A DNA stretch of 64,000 bases from Porifericola rhodea (GCF_030506305.1 NZ_CP119421.1:612354-676353), one strand, 5' to 3'. Shown: positions 8,048-16,398, counted from the first letter of the stretch. The notes: generated by a model not told the origin, from the letters alone. A program made the numbers and translations.

Positions 8048-9661
8048 ATGAAAGCATTACATAAACTATATATTCCTCTACTTAGCCTGGTATTGCTCTT
8101 TGCTGCCTGCGATACCGAAGATGAGCTTATAGAAGACAGGCTGGAGAACAACCCCTTACCCGGAGAAAATACCTTAAGCGGAAGCCCAGGTACCCTCAAC
8201 TTCAACAAATATGTTGCGCTAGGCAATTCTCTTACTGCCGGCCTAATGGATGCAGCTTTGTATGATAAAGGTCAGGCCAACTCTTTCCCGAATATACTGG
8301 CACAGCACCTTCAGGAAGTAGATGGAATTGAGGCAGGTAGTTTTCATCAGCCAGATATCAACTCGCTTAATGGTTACAATATATCTGTTAACCAGAGTAG
8401 CGGACAAATTTTAGGTCGCTTTTTACTGGATACCAGCATACCTGGACCAGTACCTACTATCGGCGAACCCATAACCGCCTATGAGGGCAACCGAGAGCAA
8501 CTTACAAATTTTGGCGTACCAGGAGCAAGAGTTATAGATGCAGTTACTCCAGGCTATGCTCAGTTCAACCCATTGTTTGCACGCTTTGCCTCTTCTGCCA
8601 ATGCTTCTATGCTTGGCGATGCCGTCAGTGCGCAAGGCAGTTTTTTTACGATTTGGCTCGGTGGAAATGATGTACTAGGATGGGCAAGTAGCGGCGGTGG
8701 CGGCGCTGATGGAGAGAAAAACCCGGAAGCGGAGCAAAGCAGTTCTGGAACACTAACCAGTATTAATAGCTTTACTCAGGCATATTCTACTGCTATCAGT
8801 GGTTTGTTGGCTAGCAATTCAGAAGCAAAAGGAGTAGCGCTAACTATACCTTCAGTTACGCTTTTACCCTTTTTTAGAGCGGTTACTTATGATCCTATCG
8901 CTCTAAACCAGGCCAATGCCGATGCCCTGAATGCTGGCTACCAGGATTATAATGATGGACTGGATGCTGCGGTAGCCTTAGGAGAAATCAGTGCTGAAGA
9001 AGCTGCTTTACGTAAAATCAACTTTCAGCCCAGCAGCAGCCCGGCAGAAACTAACCCTGTAGTAATGTATGATGAAGACCTGAGTGAAGCAGATATATCT
9101 GCCGCCTTTGGAGAAGAGCCAGGAAGCAGAGTACTGCCCAAAATCAGGCAAACAAATGCATCTGATCTACTCGTATTCAATGCTGCTTTAGTACTGGGTA
9201 CAGAAGTAGAAGGAGGACTTTATGGCTTACAGGTGCCTTTAGAAGATCAGTATGTTCTTACCTTAAACGAGCAAATTATTCTAAATACCAGAATTGCTGT
9301 ATTTAATGGTACTATTGCACAGATTGTCGCTAATACTGGAGGTAAAGTAGCTTTGCTGGATGTAAACCGGATTTTTGCTGATGTAGCAGGTCTGACCGCA
9401 GAGCAGGCAACTCAACTGGGGCTTTCTGCCGAGGCCGTAGCAGCAGCGGATGGTGTTCCGGGGATAGCTACTGGCGGAATAGTTCTGCTTCCAGACTTTT
9501 CTCCTAACGGTATAATTTCTACTGACGGTATACATCCCAACCCTAAAGGGCATGCCCTTATCGCCAACGAAATTATCAAAGTACTTAACCAAAGCTTTGA
9601 TGCAGATATTCCTCCAATAGACATTACACCTTTTGGCACTGTAGAAATAGCTATTAACTAA
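8048..9661 (+). CDS. Surface-type SGNH/GDSL hydrolase lipoprotein
   Basis: The 537-residue lipoprotein has a lipobox ending at C21 (LFAAC), followed by acidic residues (CDTEDE) of the kind that favours surface export in Bacteroidota. Block I of the SGNH family is ALGNSLTAG with the nucleophile S61. The block III Asn is in WLGGNDV, and the catalytic Asp/His pair is in DGIHPNPKGH near the C-terminus. The distance between blocks III and V is unusually long (about 290 residues), so a large insert is present. It lies one base downstream of the TonB-dependent receptor and ends at a terminator. The likely role is hydrolysis of an extracellular ester, with the product taken in by the receptor. The substrate is not determined. 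Confidence 0.88.
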   Translation: MKALHKLYIPLLSLVLLFAACDTEDELIEDRLENNPLPGENTLSGSPGTLNFNKYVALGNSLTAGLMDAALYDKGQANSFPNILAQHLQEVDGIEAGSFHQPDINSLNGYNISVNQSSGQILGRFLLDTSIPGPVPTIGEPITAYEGNREQLTNFGVPGARVIDAVTPGYAQFNPLFARFASSANASMLGDAVSAQGSFFTIWLGGNDVLGWASSGGGGADGEKNPEAEQSSSGTLTSINSFTQAYSTAISGLLASNSEAKGVALTIPSVTLLPFFRAVTYDPIALNQANADALNAGYQDYNDGLDAAVALGEISAEEAALRKINFQPSSSPAETNPVVMYDEDLSEADISAAFGEEPGSRVLPKIRQTNASDLLVFNAALVLGTEVEGGLYGLQVPLEDQYVLTLNEQIILNTRIAVFNGTIAQIVANTGGKVALLDVNRIFADVAGLTAEQATQLGLSAEAVAAADGVPGIATGGIVLLPDFSPNGIISTDGIHPNPKGHALIANEIIKVLNQSFDADIPPIDITPFGTVEIAIN

Positions 9662-9681
9662 ATTTGACTTCTTAAAAGTAA

Positions 9682-9709
9682 AGCACCTGATAACCTCAGG
9701 TGCTTTTTT
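9682..9709. terminator. Bidirectional terminator between the esterase and Dabb genes
   Basis: A 9-bp stem AGCACCTGA (9682-9690) / TCAGGTGCT (9696-9704) with a 5-base loop carries a T-run on the plus strand (9704-9709). On the minus strand it is followed by TTTACTTTT. It sits between convergent operons. Confidence 0.85.
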
Positions 9710-9721
9710 CACTTTACTCTA

Positions 9722-10042
9722 TTATACCGGCATACCAATACTTTTAGCAGCCTGGTAATCTACTACAAAAACCATCTCCATATGAGGTTTGAGCACTTCC
9801 TGAAAAGCCAGATGCGCAGGGTGACGCTGGTACCTGCCCAGGTCCTGCATATGCTTGAAACTAAGGACAAAACAGTGAGTAAACCCCTGATGGTGATTTT
9901 CAGGACTAATATTTAGCCCCCACTCTATATCCTTAAGTTCTTCTACTTTTTCTTTGAGTGACAGAAATTCTTGTATCAACTTTTCTATCGCTTCATCTTC
10001 TGAGCTAGAAAGAAACTTAAATAAGACTACGTGTTTAATCAT
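9722..10042 (-). CDS. Dabb (stress-responsive A/B-barrel) domain protein
   Basis: The 106-residue product is a single dimeric alpha/beta-barrel (Dabb) domain. It shows the typical start MIKHVVLFKF, a central HCFVLSFKHMQDL segment and a YQRHPAHLAF segment. Dabb proteins range from small enzymes (cyclases, dehydratases) to proteins of unknown role. It is the last gene of a minus-strand run with an SDR 11 bases upstream and a dioxygenase-like gene before that. A catalytic role on the same substrate is therefore reasonable but unproven. Confidence 0.85.
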   Translation of the reverse strand: MIKHVVLFKFLSSSEDEAIEKLIQEFLSLKEKVEELKDIEWGLNISPENHHQGFTHCFVLSFKHMQDLGRYQRHPAHLAFQEVLKPHMEMVFVVDYQAAKSIGMPV

Positions 10043-10053
10043 GGCTTGGCATT

Positions 10054-10848
10054 TTAAAGTATTCCGGGTACTGAGCCCCCATCCGCTTTTATAGTTGCAC
10101 CATTAGTTGCCACTGCTAACGGACTACAGAGATATACAACTGTACTCGCTATCTCTTCAGTAGTAGTAAACCTGCCAAGTAGTGATGTGCTGCGGGTACT
10201 TTTGAAAAACTCCTCGGCTAGCTGTTGCTCAGACACATTCTCTTGGAGAGACCGCTCTTTTAAAAATTGTTGTGCCCCTTCGGTATATGTTGAGCCCGGC
10301 ATTATTGAGTTTACAGTTACTTCACTACCTCTGGCTACCTGTGCTAAGCCTCGAGAAATACTAAGAAGTGCCGTTTTGGTAGCGCTATAGGCAATCATAT
10401 CTTCAGGAACCAGCATTGCACATTCACTGGAAATGAAGATGATCCTTCCCCAATTGTTTTCCAGCATATTGGGCAAAAAAGCTCTGGAAAGCCTCACACT
10501 GCTCATCACATTGATATTGAACATCTCTTTCCAGTCTGCATCGTCAGTCTCGTTAAAGCCCTGCGATTTAAAGATGCCTACATTATTAATCAGGATGTCT
10601 ATATCCCCTACCTGCTTAATGAGCGATCTTACTGACGTCTCATCGTTAAAATCTGCAACAATACCAGTAAGCCTGGCTGTAGCCTGGTCTTTTTTAATAG
10701 ATGTAATCGCATTATCTATTCTGGTTTGGGAGCGTCCGTTTATGACTACCTCAGCTCCTTCTTTCGCTAAAAGTTTGGCTACGGCCAAGCCTATGCCGGA
10801 AGTTGAGCCGCTAACCAAAGCTCGTTTATTCTTTAAGTGTAAATTCAT
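10054..10848 (-). CDS. SDR family oxidoreductase (classical short-chain dehydrogenase)
   Basis: The 264-residue product is an NAD(P)-dependent Rossmann enzyme. It has a glycine motif GSTSGIG (14-20), NNVG in place of NNAG (88-91), a catalytic serine around 140-141, and the YxxxK pair Y154/K158. ADF at 65-67 follows the third strand. The substrate cannot be inferred. It lies in the middle of the putative PhyH-SDR-Dabb operon: 54 bases separate it from the upstream dioxygenase gene, and 11 from the Dabb gene. Confidence 0.92.
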   Translation of the reverse strand: MNLHLKNKRALVSGSTSGIGLAVAKLLAKEGAEVVINGRSQTRIDNAITSIKKDQATARLTGIVADFNDETSVRSLIKQVGDIDILINNVGIFKSQGFNETDDADWKEMFNINVMSSVRLSRAFLPNMLENNWGRIIFISSECAMLVPEDMIAYSATKTALLSISRGLAQVARGSEVTVNSIMPGSTYTEGAQQFLKERSLQENVSEQQLAEEFFKSTRSTSLLGRFTTTEEIASTVVYLCSPLAVATNGATIKADGGSVPGIL

Positions 10849-10902
10849 GAGCCAATAGTTATCCCCGCATACTAGATAGCCTTGTTAGAAACTTTCAGGT
10901 AG

Positions 10903-11886
10903 TTACCACTTTTCCAAACCCAACAACTTTTTACCCAAAGAATTTAACTTGGCAGTATCGTAGTTTTGCTGCTCATAGTTGCGTGGATCGCCAGGAAAAG
11001 CATAACCAGTAGGTGCCACCCGGTTCTTCCATGAGTGGATTCTCCATTGCTTCAGTTCTTCATTGTCTTCTTCGGCAGGCATCATAGAAATGTACTGCGC
11101 AATTCTTACTTTATCTCCAGACCTGTTAGGACGAATACCGTGGGGCTGAGTACTATTGAAGATAAGCAGGTCTCCGGCATTCAGCTTAACTTTTACTATC
11201 TGATCTTCCAGGCCGCTTACATCAGGTTTGAAGTGGTCGCGGTCGGCTGGTTGAGAGAGCTTCCAGGTATCATAGTTGCGATAGAGCCAGGGAATACATT
11301 GAAATCCACCCATATTTTCATCATCCTGATCGGATAGGGCCAGTACGCCCTGTACATTCTGAGGGCGGGTTTCTGGGTCGTAGTCCCAGTGAATAAATCC
11401 TTTATACTCATAACCAGGGCGAATTGGAAAGTTTAGGTTTGCACGATCTATGGTTACCCAAAGCTTTTCTGTGCCCCATACATCTACAAATGCATCATAT
11501 ATCTTTTGTGTTTGTCGGTTATCCCAAAGTGCCTGAGTATTGTATACTTCTACCATACCAGTGCCGGCAAGCTCTTTCATCTGTATTTCTGCCCGAGGGG
11601 AGGTATACCAACTTTCCGGTTGGTCTTTGTCTTTTTCTTCAAATTCCCATAAAAAGTCAGCTGTTTTAAGTGCCTGCTCACGGGGTATCGCATTTTTTAT
11701 CACTATATATCCATTGTCTACCCAAAATTGCCAGTCTTCTTCGGTGAGTACTCTTAAGGCCTGACCATTAGAACGATCATTCAGTTGTATTTTACTACTG
11801 CTTGCCGTAGAAGGGTTGCCCGGAATTTTTTCATGATTTTTATTCGGACTTTGGCGTTCCACTGTGTGTTCATTAGTGCTTCTCAT
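10903..11886 (-). CDS. Phytanoyl-CoA dioxygenase family protein
   Basis: This is a cupin-fold Fe(II)/2-oxoglutarate oxygenase-type protein of 327 residues. The facial triad is visible as H166-x-D168 (in GFIHWDYD) and H249 (in STQPHGIRP), with a probable oxoglutarate-binding arginine at R261. The domain proper begins near residue 47 (LTEEDWQFWVDNGY). The first 45 residues are polar, low in complexity and unlike the family, and may be disordered. The gene is divergent from an AraC regulator and is followed by SDR and Dabb genes. The leader has a TACTTTTG -7 element (12003-12010) and a long hairpin (11933-11979). Substrates in the family vary widely, so none is assigned. Confidence 0.88.
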   Translation of the reverse strand: MRSTNEHTVERQSPNKNHEKIPGNPSTASSSKIQLNDRSNGQALRVLTEEDWQFWVDNGYIVIKNAIPREQALKTADFLWEFEEKDKDQPESWYTSPRAEIQMKELAGTGMVEVYNTQALWDNRQTQKIYDAFVDVWGTEKLWVTIDRANLNFPIRPGYEYKGFIHWDYDPETRPQNVQGVLALSDQDDENMGGFQCIPWLYRNYDTWKLSQPADRDHFKPDVSGLEDQIVKVKLNAGDLLIFNSTQPHGIRPNRSGDKVRIAQYISMMPAEEDNEELKQWRIHSWKNRVAPTGYAFPGDPRNYEQQNYDTAKLNSLGKKLLGLEKW

Positions 11887-11932
11887 GTTGTTTGCATTTA
11901 GTAAGAGAAAAAAATAAGCTGATGAAAAACTC

Positions 11933-11979
11933 GGAGGAGCAAAGCCTGGGGTTAAATGAAACCCTAACTCTGCTCTTCC
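11933..11979 (-). promoter_or_regulatory. Long structured leader hairpin of the dioxygenase operon
   Basis: In the minus-strand RNA, 12 bases at 11979-11968 pair with 12 bases at 11944-11933 at 11 of 12 positions, counting one G-U. An inner 5-bp stem (GGGTT/AACCC) caps it. It lies 47 bases before the ATG at 11886 and has no following T-run, so it is not a simple terminator. It may be a regulatory leader or mRNA-stabilising structure, or a DNA dyad for a regulator. Confidence 0.5.
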
Positions 11980-12002
11980 TGCTTCACCTAATTGTTATAT
12001 AC

Positions 12003-12010
12003 CAAAAGTA
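12003..12010 (-). promoter_or_regulatory. Candidate -7 element of the dioxygenase operon
   Basis: The minus strand reads TACTTTTG, an exact TAnnTTTG match, 117 bases before the dioxygenase start. No TTG is found at the -33 position, which would be consistent with a promoter that needs an activator such as the divergent AraC protein. Confidence 0.38.
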
Positions 12011-12072
12011 CCTCTACTAAAAGCCATTTTCTTTCCCTATACTACCCACTATTTGAACAATATTGATATTTT

Positions 12073-12103
12073 AGCCATACAATAGCATGCTAAATGGTAA
12101 TTC
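12073..12103. promoter_or_regulatory. Operator-like dyad between the AraC regulator and dioxygenase genes
   Basis: A perfect 10-bp palindrome TAGCATGCTA (12083-12092) is framed by inverted CCAT and ATGG half-sites, with near-symmetric TTA/TAA flanks. It lies about 28 bases before the AraC start and about 70-80 bases upstream of the dioxygenase -7 element, a usual place for an activator site. Confidence 0.4.
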
Positions 12104-12119
12104 TATGTAATTTATCAGT

Positions 12120-12965
12120 ATGAAGATAAAACTTGAGAAGATATCGCCCGACCAGGAAAGTTCTTTCAGCTTTATGGTTAACCCCAACCTTAGCGATTTC
12201 TTTTTCTGGCATTTTCACCCAGAATATGAGTTGGTTTTTATAGAAGGTGCTGATGGAAACCGGCATATTGGGCAGCATTTTTCTCGCTTTAGAGGAAGCG
12301 ATATGGTACTAATTGGCTCTTACATCCCCCATCTCAATTTTGATTATGGCGTAAAAACCAAATACGAAAAAATAGTAGTGCATATCAGAGCAGACTTTTT
12401 ATCTGGAGCTTTAGCTACTGCTCCCGAATTAAAGGTAGTGCAGCAGCTTCTGAAGTTATCGCAACACGGAATTGCCTTTGGCGAGAAGACTAAAAGTAGT
12501 ATAGGCCCCAGGCTCAAAAAGCTGCCAGAAATGGAGAGTTTTGATCAGTTTTTAGCTTTACTGGATATTTTTAAATGTTTAATGCACGCAGAAGATAAAG
12601 AGCTATTACATGATAAGGCAGTCAAAAACCAGTATACTCGTAAAGATCAGGACAGACTTCATGACATTTATGACTACATAGACCAAAACTACCAGCAAAA
12701 AATTGAAATAGCAGAGGTAGCAAGCATTAGTAATCTCACCAATGCTGCATTTTGTCGTTATTTTAAAAAAATGACCAAGCTTACTTTTACCGAGTTTGTA
12801 AACCATTACCGGATTGATAAGGCTAAAAACCTTTTGCTATTGGATAAAAATGTAACAGAGGTCTGCTTTGAATGCGGATTTGAGAGCTTGTCTTATTTTA
12901 ATCGTACTTTCAAAAAAGTGACGGGCATGAACCCACTTGCTTTTAAAAAAGAACACCTGCAATAA
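12120..12965 (+). CDS. AraC family transcriptional regulator
   Basis: The 281-residue protein has an N-terminal cupin-like sensor domain (about 1-150). This opens with histidine-rich FWHFHPEYELVF and carries SYIPHLNFDYG. The C-terminal AraC/XylS double helix-turn-helix occupies about 183-281, including NLTNAAFCRYFKK and VCFECGFESLSYFNRTFKK, and ends in TGMNPLAFKK. It is transcribed divergently from the dioxygenase-SDR-Dabb operon, which it most likely controls in response to a small ligand. The stop codon lies in the loop of a terminator hairpin at 12945-12972. Confidence 0.93.
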   Translation: MKIKLEKISPDQESSFSFMVNPNLSDFFFWHFHPEYELVFIEGADGNRHIGQHFSRFRGSDMVLIGSYIPHLNFDYGVKTKYEKIVVHIRADFLSGALATAPELKVVQQLLKLSQHGIAFGEKTKSSIGPRLKKLPEMESFDQFLALLDIFKCLMHAEDKELLHDKAVKNQYTRKDQDRLHDIYDYIDQNYQQKIEIAEVASISNLTNAAFCRYFKKMTKLTFTEFVNHYRIDKAKNLLLLDKNVTEVCFECGFESLSYFNRTFKKVTGMNPLAFKKEHLQ

Positions 12966-12972
12966 GCAGGTG
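12945..12972 (-). terminator. Terminator of the YpdA-like gene, overlapping the AraC gene end
   Basis: A 7-bp stem CACCTGC (12954-12960) / GCAGGTG (12966-12972) has a 5-base loop that contains the TAA stop of the AraC gene. On the minus strand it is followed by TTCTTTTTT. It serves the minus-strand gene 13006-14010 and may act weakly in the other direction. Confidence 0.72.
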
Positions 12973-13005
12973 CTGGTATGAATTTATGCTGAAAGTTAGT
13001 TAGGC

Positions 13006-14010
13006 TTAGGAAGAAGCTTTAGCAGCTGGCATGTCTTCCTTAGCCAGTTTCTCTTTAATATCTGCGATAATAGGAATAGCATGTAATTTACCATTCTCAA
13101 TAAATACTTTAGCGGTTTCCTCACCACCTATTACTGAGCCCCCCATGTATATTCCGGGTATATTGCTCTCGTAGGTTTCAGGGTTGATTTGCGGAATAAG
13201 CATTTCGCCATTAAGCTGTACTCCAACTCTGCGCAAGAACTTGGCATCAGGGTGGTAACCTACCATTAAGAACACAAAATCTGCCGGAATTACTGTTTGC
13301 TCTCCAGTATCCAGATTTTTGATATGAACTTCTTTTTCGGTGATTTTAGTTACCGCACTTTTAAAGAAGGTATCTACTTCATTTTTCTTTACTCTGTTTT
13401 CTATATCTGGTACTATCCAGTACTTGGCAGTTTTATCAAAGCCTTCAAACTGATGGACTACAGTTACATCTACCCCATTACGATACAGGTCCAGAGCGGT
13501 TTCAATCGCCGAGTTAGCGCCCCCTACTACTACAGCTTTTGTACCGGTGTAGCGATAAGGCTCATCATAATAATGAGTTACATGAGGGAGATCTTCTCCG
13601 GGAATATTAAGTTCACGAGGAATATCGTAATAACCAATTGCCAGAATTACTTTGCGAGCACAGTATTCTCCCTGATTGGTCTGGAGTACAAATAGTTCAT
13701 CTTGCTGCTCTATGCCCTGTACTTCAGTAAATGTTTTTACATTTAGCTTTAAATGCTCTACTACTTTACGATAATATTTTAAGGCCTCTGCTCGGCTGGG
13801 TCTCAGGTTGAGAGAAGGAAAAGGTATGTCTCCTATCGCGATGTTATCTGCGCTGGAGAAGAATGTCATGTCTATAGGATAACGACGAATAGATTCGGTT
13901 ATGCTACCTTTATCTAATACGGCATAGCTCAAACCATTCTTTTGTGCCTCAATGCCACAAGCCAGACCGCAAGGACCAGCCCCAACAATGAGTACATCAT
14001 AAATATTCAT
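13006..14010 (-). CDS. ypdA: YpdA-like FAD/NAD(P)-dependent flavoprotein (putative bacillithiol disulfide reductase)
   Basis: The 334-residue protein has the two-dinucleotide-binding-domain flavoprotein fold. The FAD motif GAGPCGLACG is at 10-19. The second Rossmann motif VVGGANSAIETALDL lies around 160-174, and the FLMVGYHPDA segment precedes the C-terminal FAD contact. It lacks the CxxC of thioredoxin reductases, as YpdA does. YpdA reduces oxidised bacillithiol in Firmicutes, and several Bacteroidota make bacillithiol; no bsh gene is in this window. A TATATTTG promoter element lies at 14064-14071, and a terminator follows at 12945-12972, so it appears monocistronic. Confidence 0.85.
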   Translation of the reverse strand: MNIYDVLIVGAGPCGLACGIEAQKNGLSYAVLDKGSITESIRRYPIDMTFFSSADNIAIGDIPFPSLNLRPSRAEALKYYRKVVEHLKLNVKTFTEVQGIEQQDELFVLQTNQGEYCARKVILAIGYYDIPRELNIPGEDLPHVTHYYDEPYRYTGTKAVVVGGANSAIETALDLYRNGVDVTVVHQFEGFDKTAKYWIVPDIENRVKKNEVDTFFKSAVTKITEKEVHIKNLDTGEQTVIPADFVFLMVGYHPDAKFLRRVGVQLNGEMLIPQINPETYESNIPGIYMGGSVIGGEETAKVFIENGKLHAIPIIADIKEKLAKEDMPAAKASS

Positions 14011-14063
14011 GCTTATCTAATTTTGAATAATACTTCTTTTTGTGATTGGTAGTGCTGTGGCGG

Positions 14064-14071
14064 CAAATATA
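14064..14071 (-). promoter_or_regulatory. Candidate -7 promoter element of the YpdA-like gene
   Basis: The minus strand reads TATATTTG, an exact TAnnTTTG match, 54 bases upstream of the ATG at 14010. A TTG sits at a shorter than usual distance (13 bases). Confidence 0.42.
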
Positions 14072-14105
14072 CAACAAAGAGAAACAAGATGGTGTTCACT
14101 GTTGC

Positions 14106-14981
14106 CTACCCCTCCGCCGCTTTGTGTTTTACAGGACTAAATTTTACCTGTAATAACTCCTCACTTACCTCCCATAACCTACGTGCATTATAGTCATTGG
14201 TTGCTACTTTGGTTGGGCTAGCCGGCTTTTTGTTCTTAAAATACAGGCCGTTTGCAGTATAACCTTCTTCGCTGCTTGCCAGGTAAATAGTAGTTTCCGC
14301 ACCTTTTTCTTCGCTAATCATAAAAGGGCGAGAAAGCTTCATAACAAAGCCAAAGAAACCAGATACGCCTTTACCAAAGTTGGAGGCAATAGCTCCGGGG
14401 TGCAGTGTATTGCTTACTGTCTGTGTGCCTTTAAGTCTTTTTGCCAGCTCGTGGGTAAAAAGAATGTTGCATAGCTTTGAGTTAGCATAGGCTTTAAGGC
14501 CATTATACTTTCTCTGCATTTGCAAGTCGTTCAGATCAAAATTGGCAAAGCGGTGAGCCTCTGAAGATACAGTAATAATATTACCTTTCTTACTCGCCAG
14601 TACTTTGTCTATCAGCAAATGGGTAAGCAGAAAAGGAGCCAGATGATTTACGCCAAAAGTCCACTCAAAACCATCTTCTGTCGTTTCTCTATCATTACCC
14701 ATAATCATACCTGCGTTATTGATCAGAACATCAATTCTGGGGTACTCAGACCTAATCTTGGCAGCAGCCTCTTTAATCTGTTTTGTAGAACTTAGATCGG
14801 CCAGCACTATATCTACTTTATCATGACCACATACTCTAAGTATATCCTCTCTGGCATTTTCAGCTTTTTGCTCATTACGGCAAAGCATGATAATGTGTGC
14901 CCCCTTCTTGGCTAACTCTCGGGCAGTTACTTTACCAATACCAGAGTTGGCACCAGTAATCAAGCAAATCTTATCTTTCAT
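14106..14981 (-). CDS. SDR family oxidoreductase (retinol-dehydrogenase/WWOX-like)
   Basis: The 291-residue product has the SDR cofactor motif TGANSGIG (9-16), an ADLSS segment (about 61-65), NNAG near 89, a serine in ITVSSEAHR, and the YxxxK pair in AYANSKLCN. The combination SSEAHR...YANSKLCNILFTHELAKRL, split here by intervening residues, is typical of the retinol-dehydrogenase-like branch. No membrane anchor is visible. The substrate is unknown. It lies about 130 bases downstream of the Gfo/Idh/MocA gene on the same strand and may share its transcript. Confidence 0.9.
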   Translation of the reverse strand: MKDKICLITGANSGIGKVTARELAKKGAHIIMLCRNEQKAENAREDILRVCGHDKVDIVLADLSSTKQIKEAAAKIRSEYPRIDVLINNAGMIMGNDRETTEDGFEWTFGVNHLAPFLLTHLLIDKVLASKKGNIITVSSEAHRFANFDLNDLQMQRKYNGLKAYANSKLCNILFTHELAKRLKGTQTVSNTLHPGAIASNFGKGVSGFFGFVMKLSRPFMISEEKGAETTIYLASSEEGYTANGLYFKNKKPASPTKVATNDYNARRLWEVSEELLQVKFSPVKHKAAEG

Positions 14982-15111
14982 AAAAATCAGATGTATTACT
15001 CCTGTAAATCTCTATTTTGGCTCCCTTTGTTTGAAAAATGAAGGAATATTAGAGGTAAACAGGTTTAGAGAAGAACTTGACTTTGTGGTAATCAGACTCA
15101 CTAGAAAAATC

Positions 15112-16398
15112 TTATGCCAGATTCCACTCTTTACGGTTTTCCCTTTCCAATAGCGCATTGGCTTCTTTGTCTCCTCTAAACTTTTCTTTCTTTGAGTTCC
15201 ACTCAAGCGCTCTGCCCCCTAGCCGAAAAGAGATTAGCCCCAGGTGCATAGGTAGCGTCATTTCGCGGGCATAGGCAAGATGGCTTTCTGGCAAAGTTCT
15301 GTTTTTTACTGCATCTACAAAATTCTGTTGATGACCAGGAGATCGCGCAATAGTCTGTTCTATTTCAGGTATGTCTTCCATTACCTCACCATTGATACGA
15401 AGCTCGCGGCGGCTGTAATCGCAAAGCAGTGTACCTTTGCTACCCTCAAAGTAAGCTCCTATTCCACGACCTTCAGCACCAGGAATCTCGGGCACTTTAG
15501 AGGTCCAGTATATGTCCAGATTATCAAATTTGTAGTCGATATTAATCCATTCGGGTACGTCGGCAATACTATTTTTAGGAGCCTCACCTTCAGCTCTCAG
15601 ACTTTTTAGGCCGCCAGGTTGCACAGACCACCATACTACATCGGCGATATGGCACCAGAAATCCTGAAACATACCTCCTGAATAATCCAGAAAATAGCGA
15701 AAGTTAAAGTGACATCGTTCCGGCATATACTCAGTGTAAGGGGCTGGCCCCAGCCACATATCCCAATTCAGATTTTTAGGTACAGCCTGCACCTTGGGTT
15801 GACCTAATTTAGGCGTATCCCCAGTCTTCCAGAGGCGTACCTTACTCACTTTACCTATAGCTCCTGCCTGTATCAGTTCTGCTACGCGATGGTAATTGTC
15901 TCCGGCATGAATTTGGGTGCCCAGCTGAAAAATTTTGCCATGTCGTTCCATGCTTTTCAGCATCTGTTGCCCTTCTTTTACGCTATAAGCCAGGGGTTTC
16001 TCTCCGTACACATCTTTGCCTGCCTCAAAGGCCAGCATGGCAATCTGAGCATGCCAGTGGTCGGGGGTAGCGCAAGTGATAGCATCAATATCTTTATTTT
16101 CCAGCAGTTGCCTAAAATCGCTGTAGCCGCTTACCTTTACCCCCGGCTGTAGTTCTCGGGCTTTTGCCAGCCCCTTGCTCAGGTGCAGATTGTCTACATC
16201 GCAGATCGCTACCACGTCAACTTCAGGAAGATTGGCAAACCAGTTGAGATGGGCCATACCCATACCGCCCACGCCAATATGAGCTACTCTTAATTTATCG
16301 CTAGGCGCTACTTTTTTGTTGAAGGGAAACATGCTGAGGCCCAGGGCTCCCAAGCTACTTTGCCTGATAAACTTTCTTCTTTTAATCGGATGTTGCAT
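15112..16398 (-). CDS. Tat-exported-type Gfo/Idh/MocA family oxidoreductase
   Basis: The 428-residue protein begins with a twin-arginine type signal (KRRKFIRQ at 6-13, then a hydrophobic stretch GALGLSMF), so it is probably exported already folded with its cofactor. The Rossmann motif IGVGGMG is at 41-47. The family EKP motif is at 133-135, where K134 is the usual catalytic lysine. The C-terminal alpha/beta domain has the LDYSGGMFQDFWCHIADV helix with catalytic-type His. These enzymes oxidise or epimerise sugars and their derivatives with NAD(P). The specific substrate is not evident. An SDR follows on the same strand. Confidence 0.9.
   Translation of the reverse strand: MQHPIKRRKFIRQSSLGALGLSMFPFNKKVAPSDKLRVAHIGVGGMGMAHLNWFANLPEVDVVAICDVDNLHLSKGLAKARELQPGVKVSGYSDFRQLLENKDIDAITCATPDHWHAQIAMLAFEAGKDVYGEKPLAYSVKEGQQMLKSMERHGKIFQLGTQIHAGDNYHRVAELIQAGAIGKVSKVRLWKTGDTPKLGQPKVQAVPKNLNWDMWLGPAPYTEYMPERCHFNFRYFLDYSGGMFQDFWCHIADVVWWSVQPGGLKSLRAEGEAPKNSIADVPEWINIDYKFDNLDIYWTSKVPEIPGAEGRGIGAYFEGSKGTLLCDYSRRELRINGEVMEDIPEIEQTIARSPGHQQNFVDAVKNRTLPESHLAYAREMTLPMHLGLISFRLGGRALEWNSKKEKFRGDKEANALLERENRKEWNLA

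Noticed and set aside
9281-9712. 143-residue minus-strand frame over the esterase 3' end and terminator
   Set aside because: It runs across a bidirectional terminator and opposite the SGNH catalytic block, and has no domain-like features.
13297-13695. 132-residue plus-strand frame opposite the YpdA-like gene
   Set aside because: Shadow of the flavoprotein gene; aromatic-rich without pattern.
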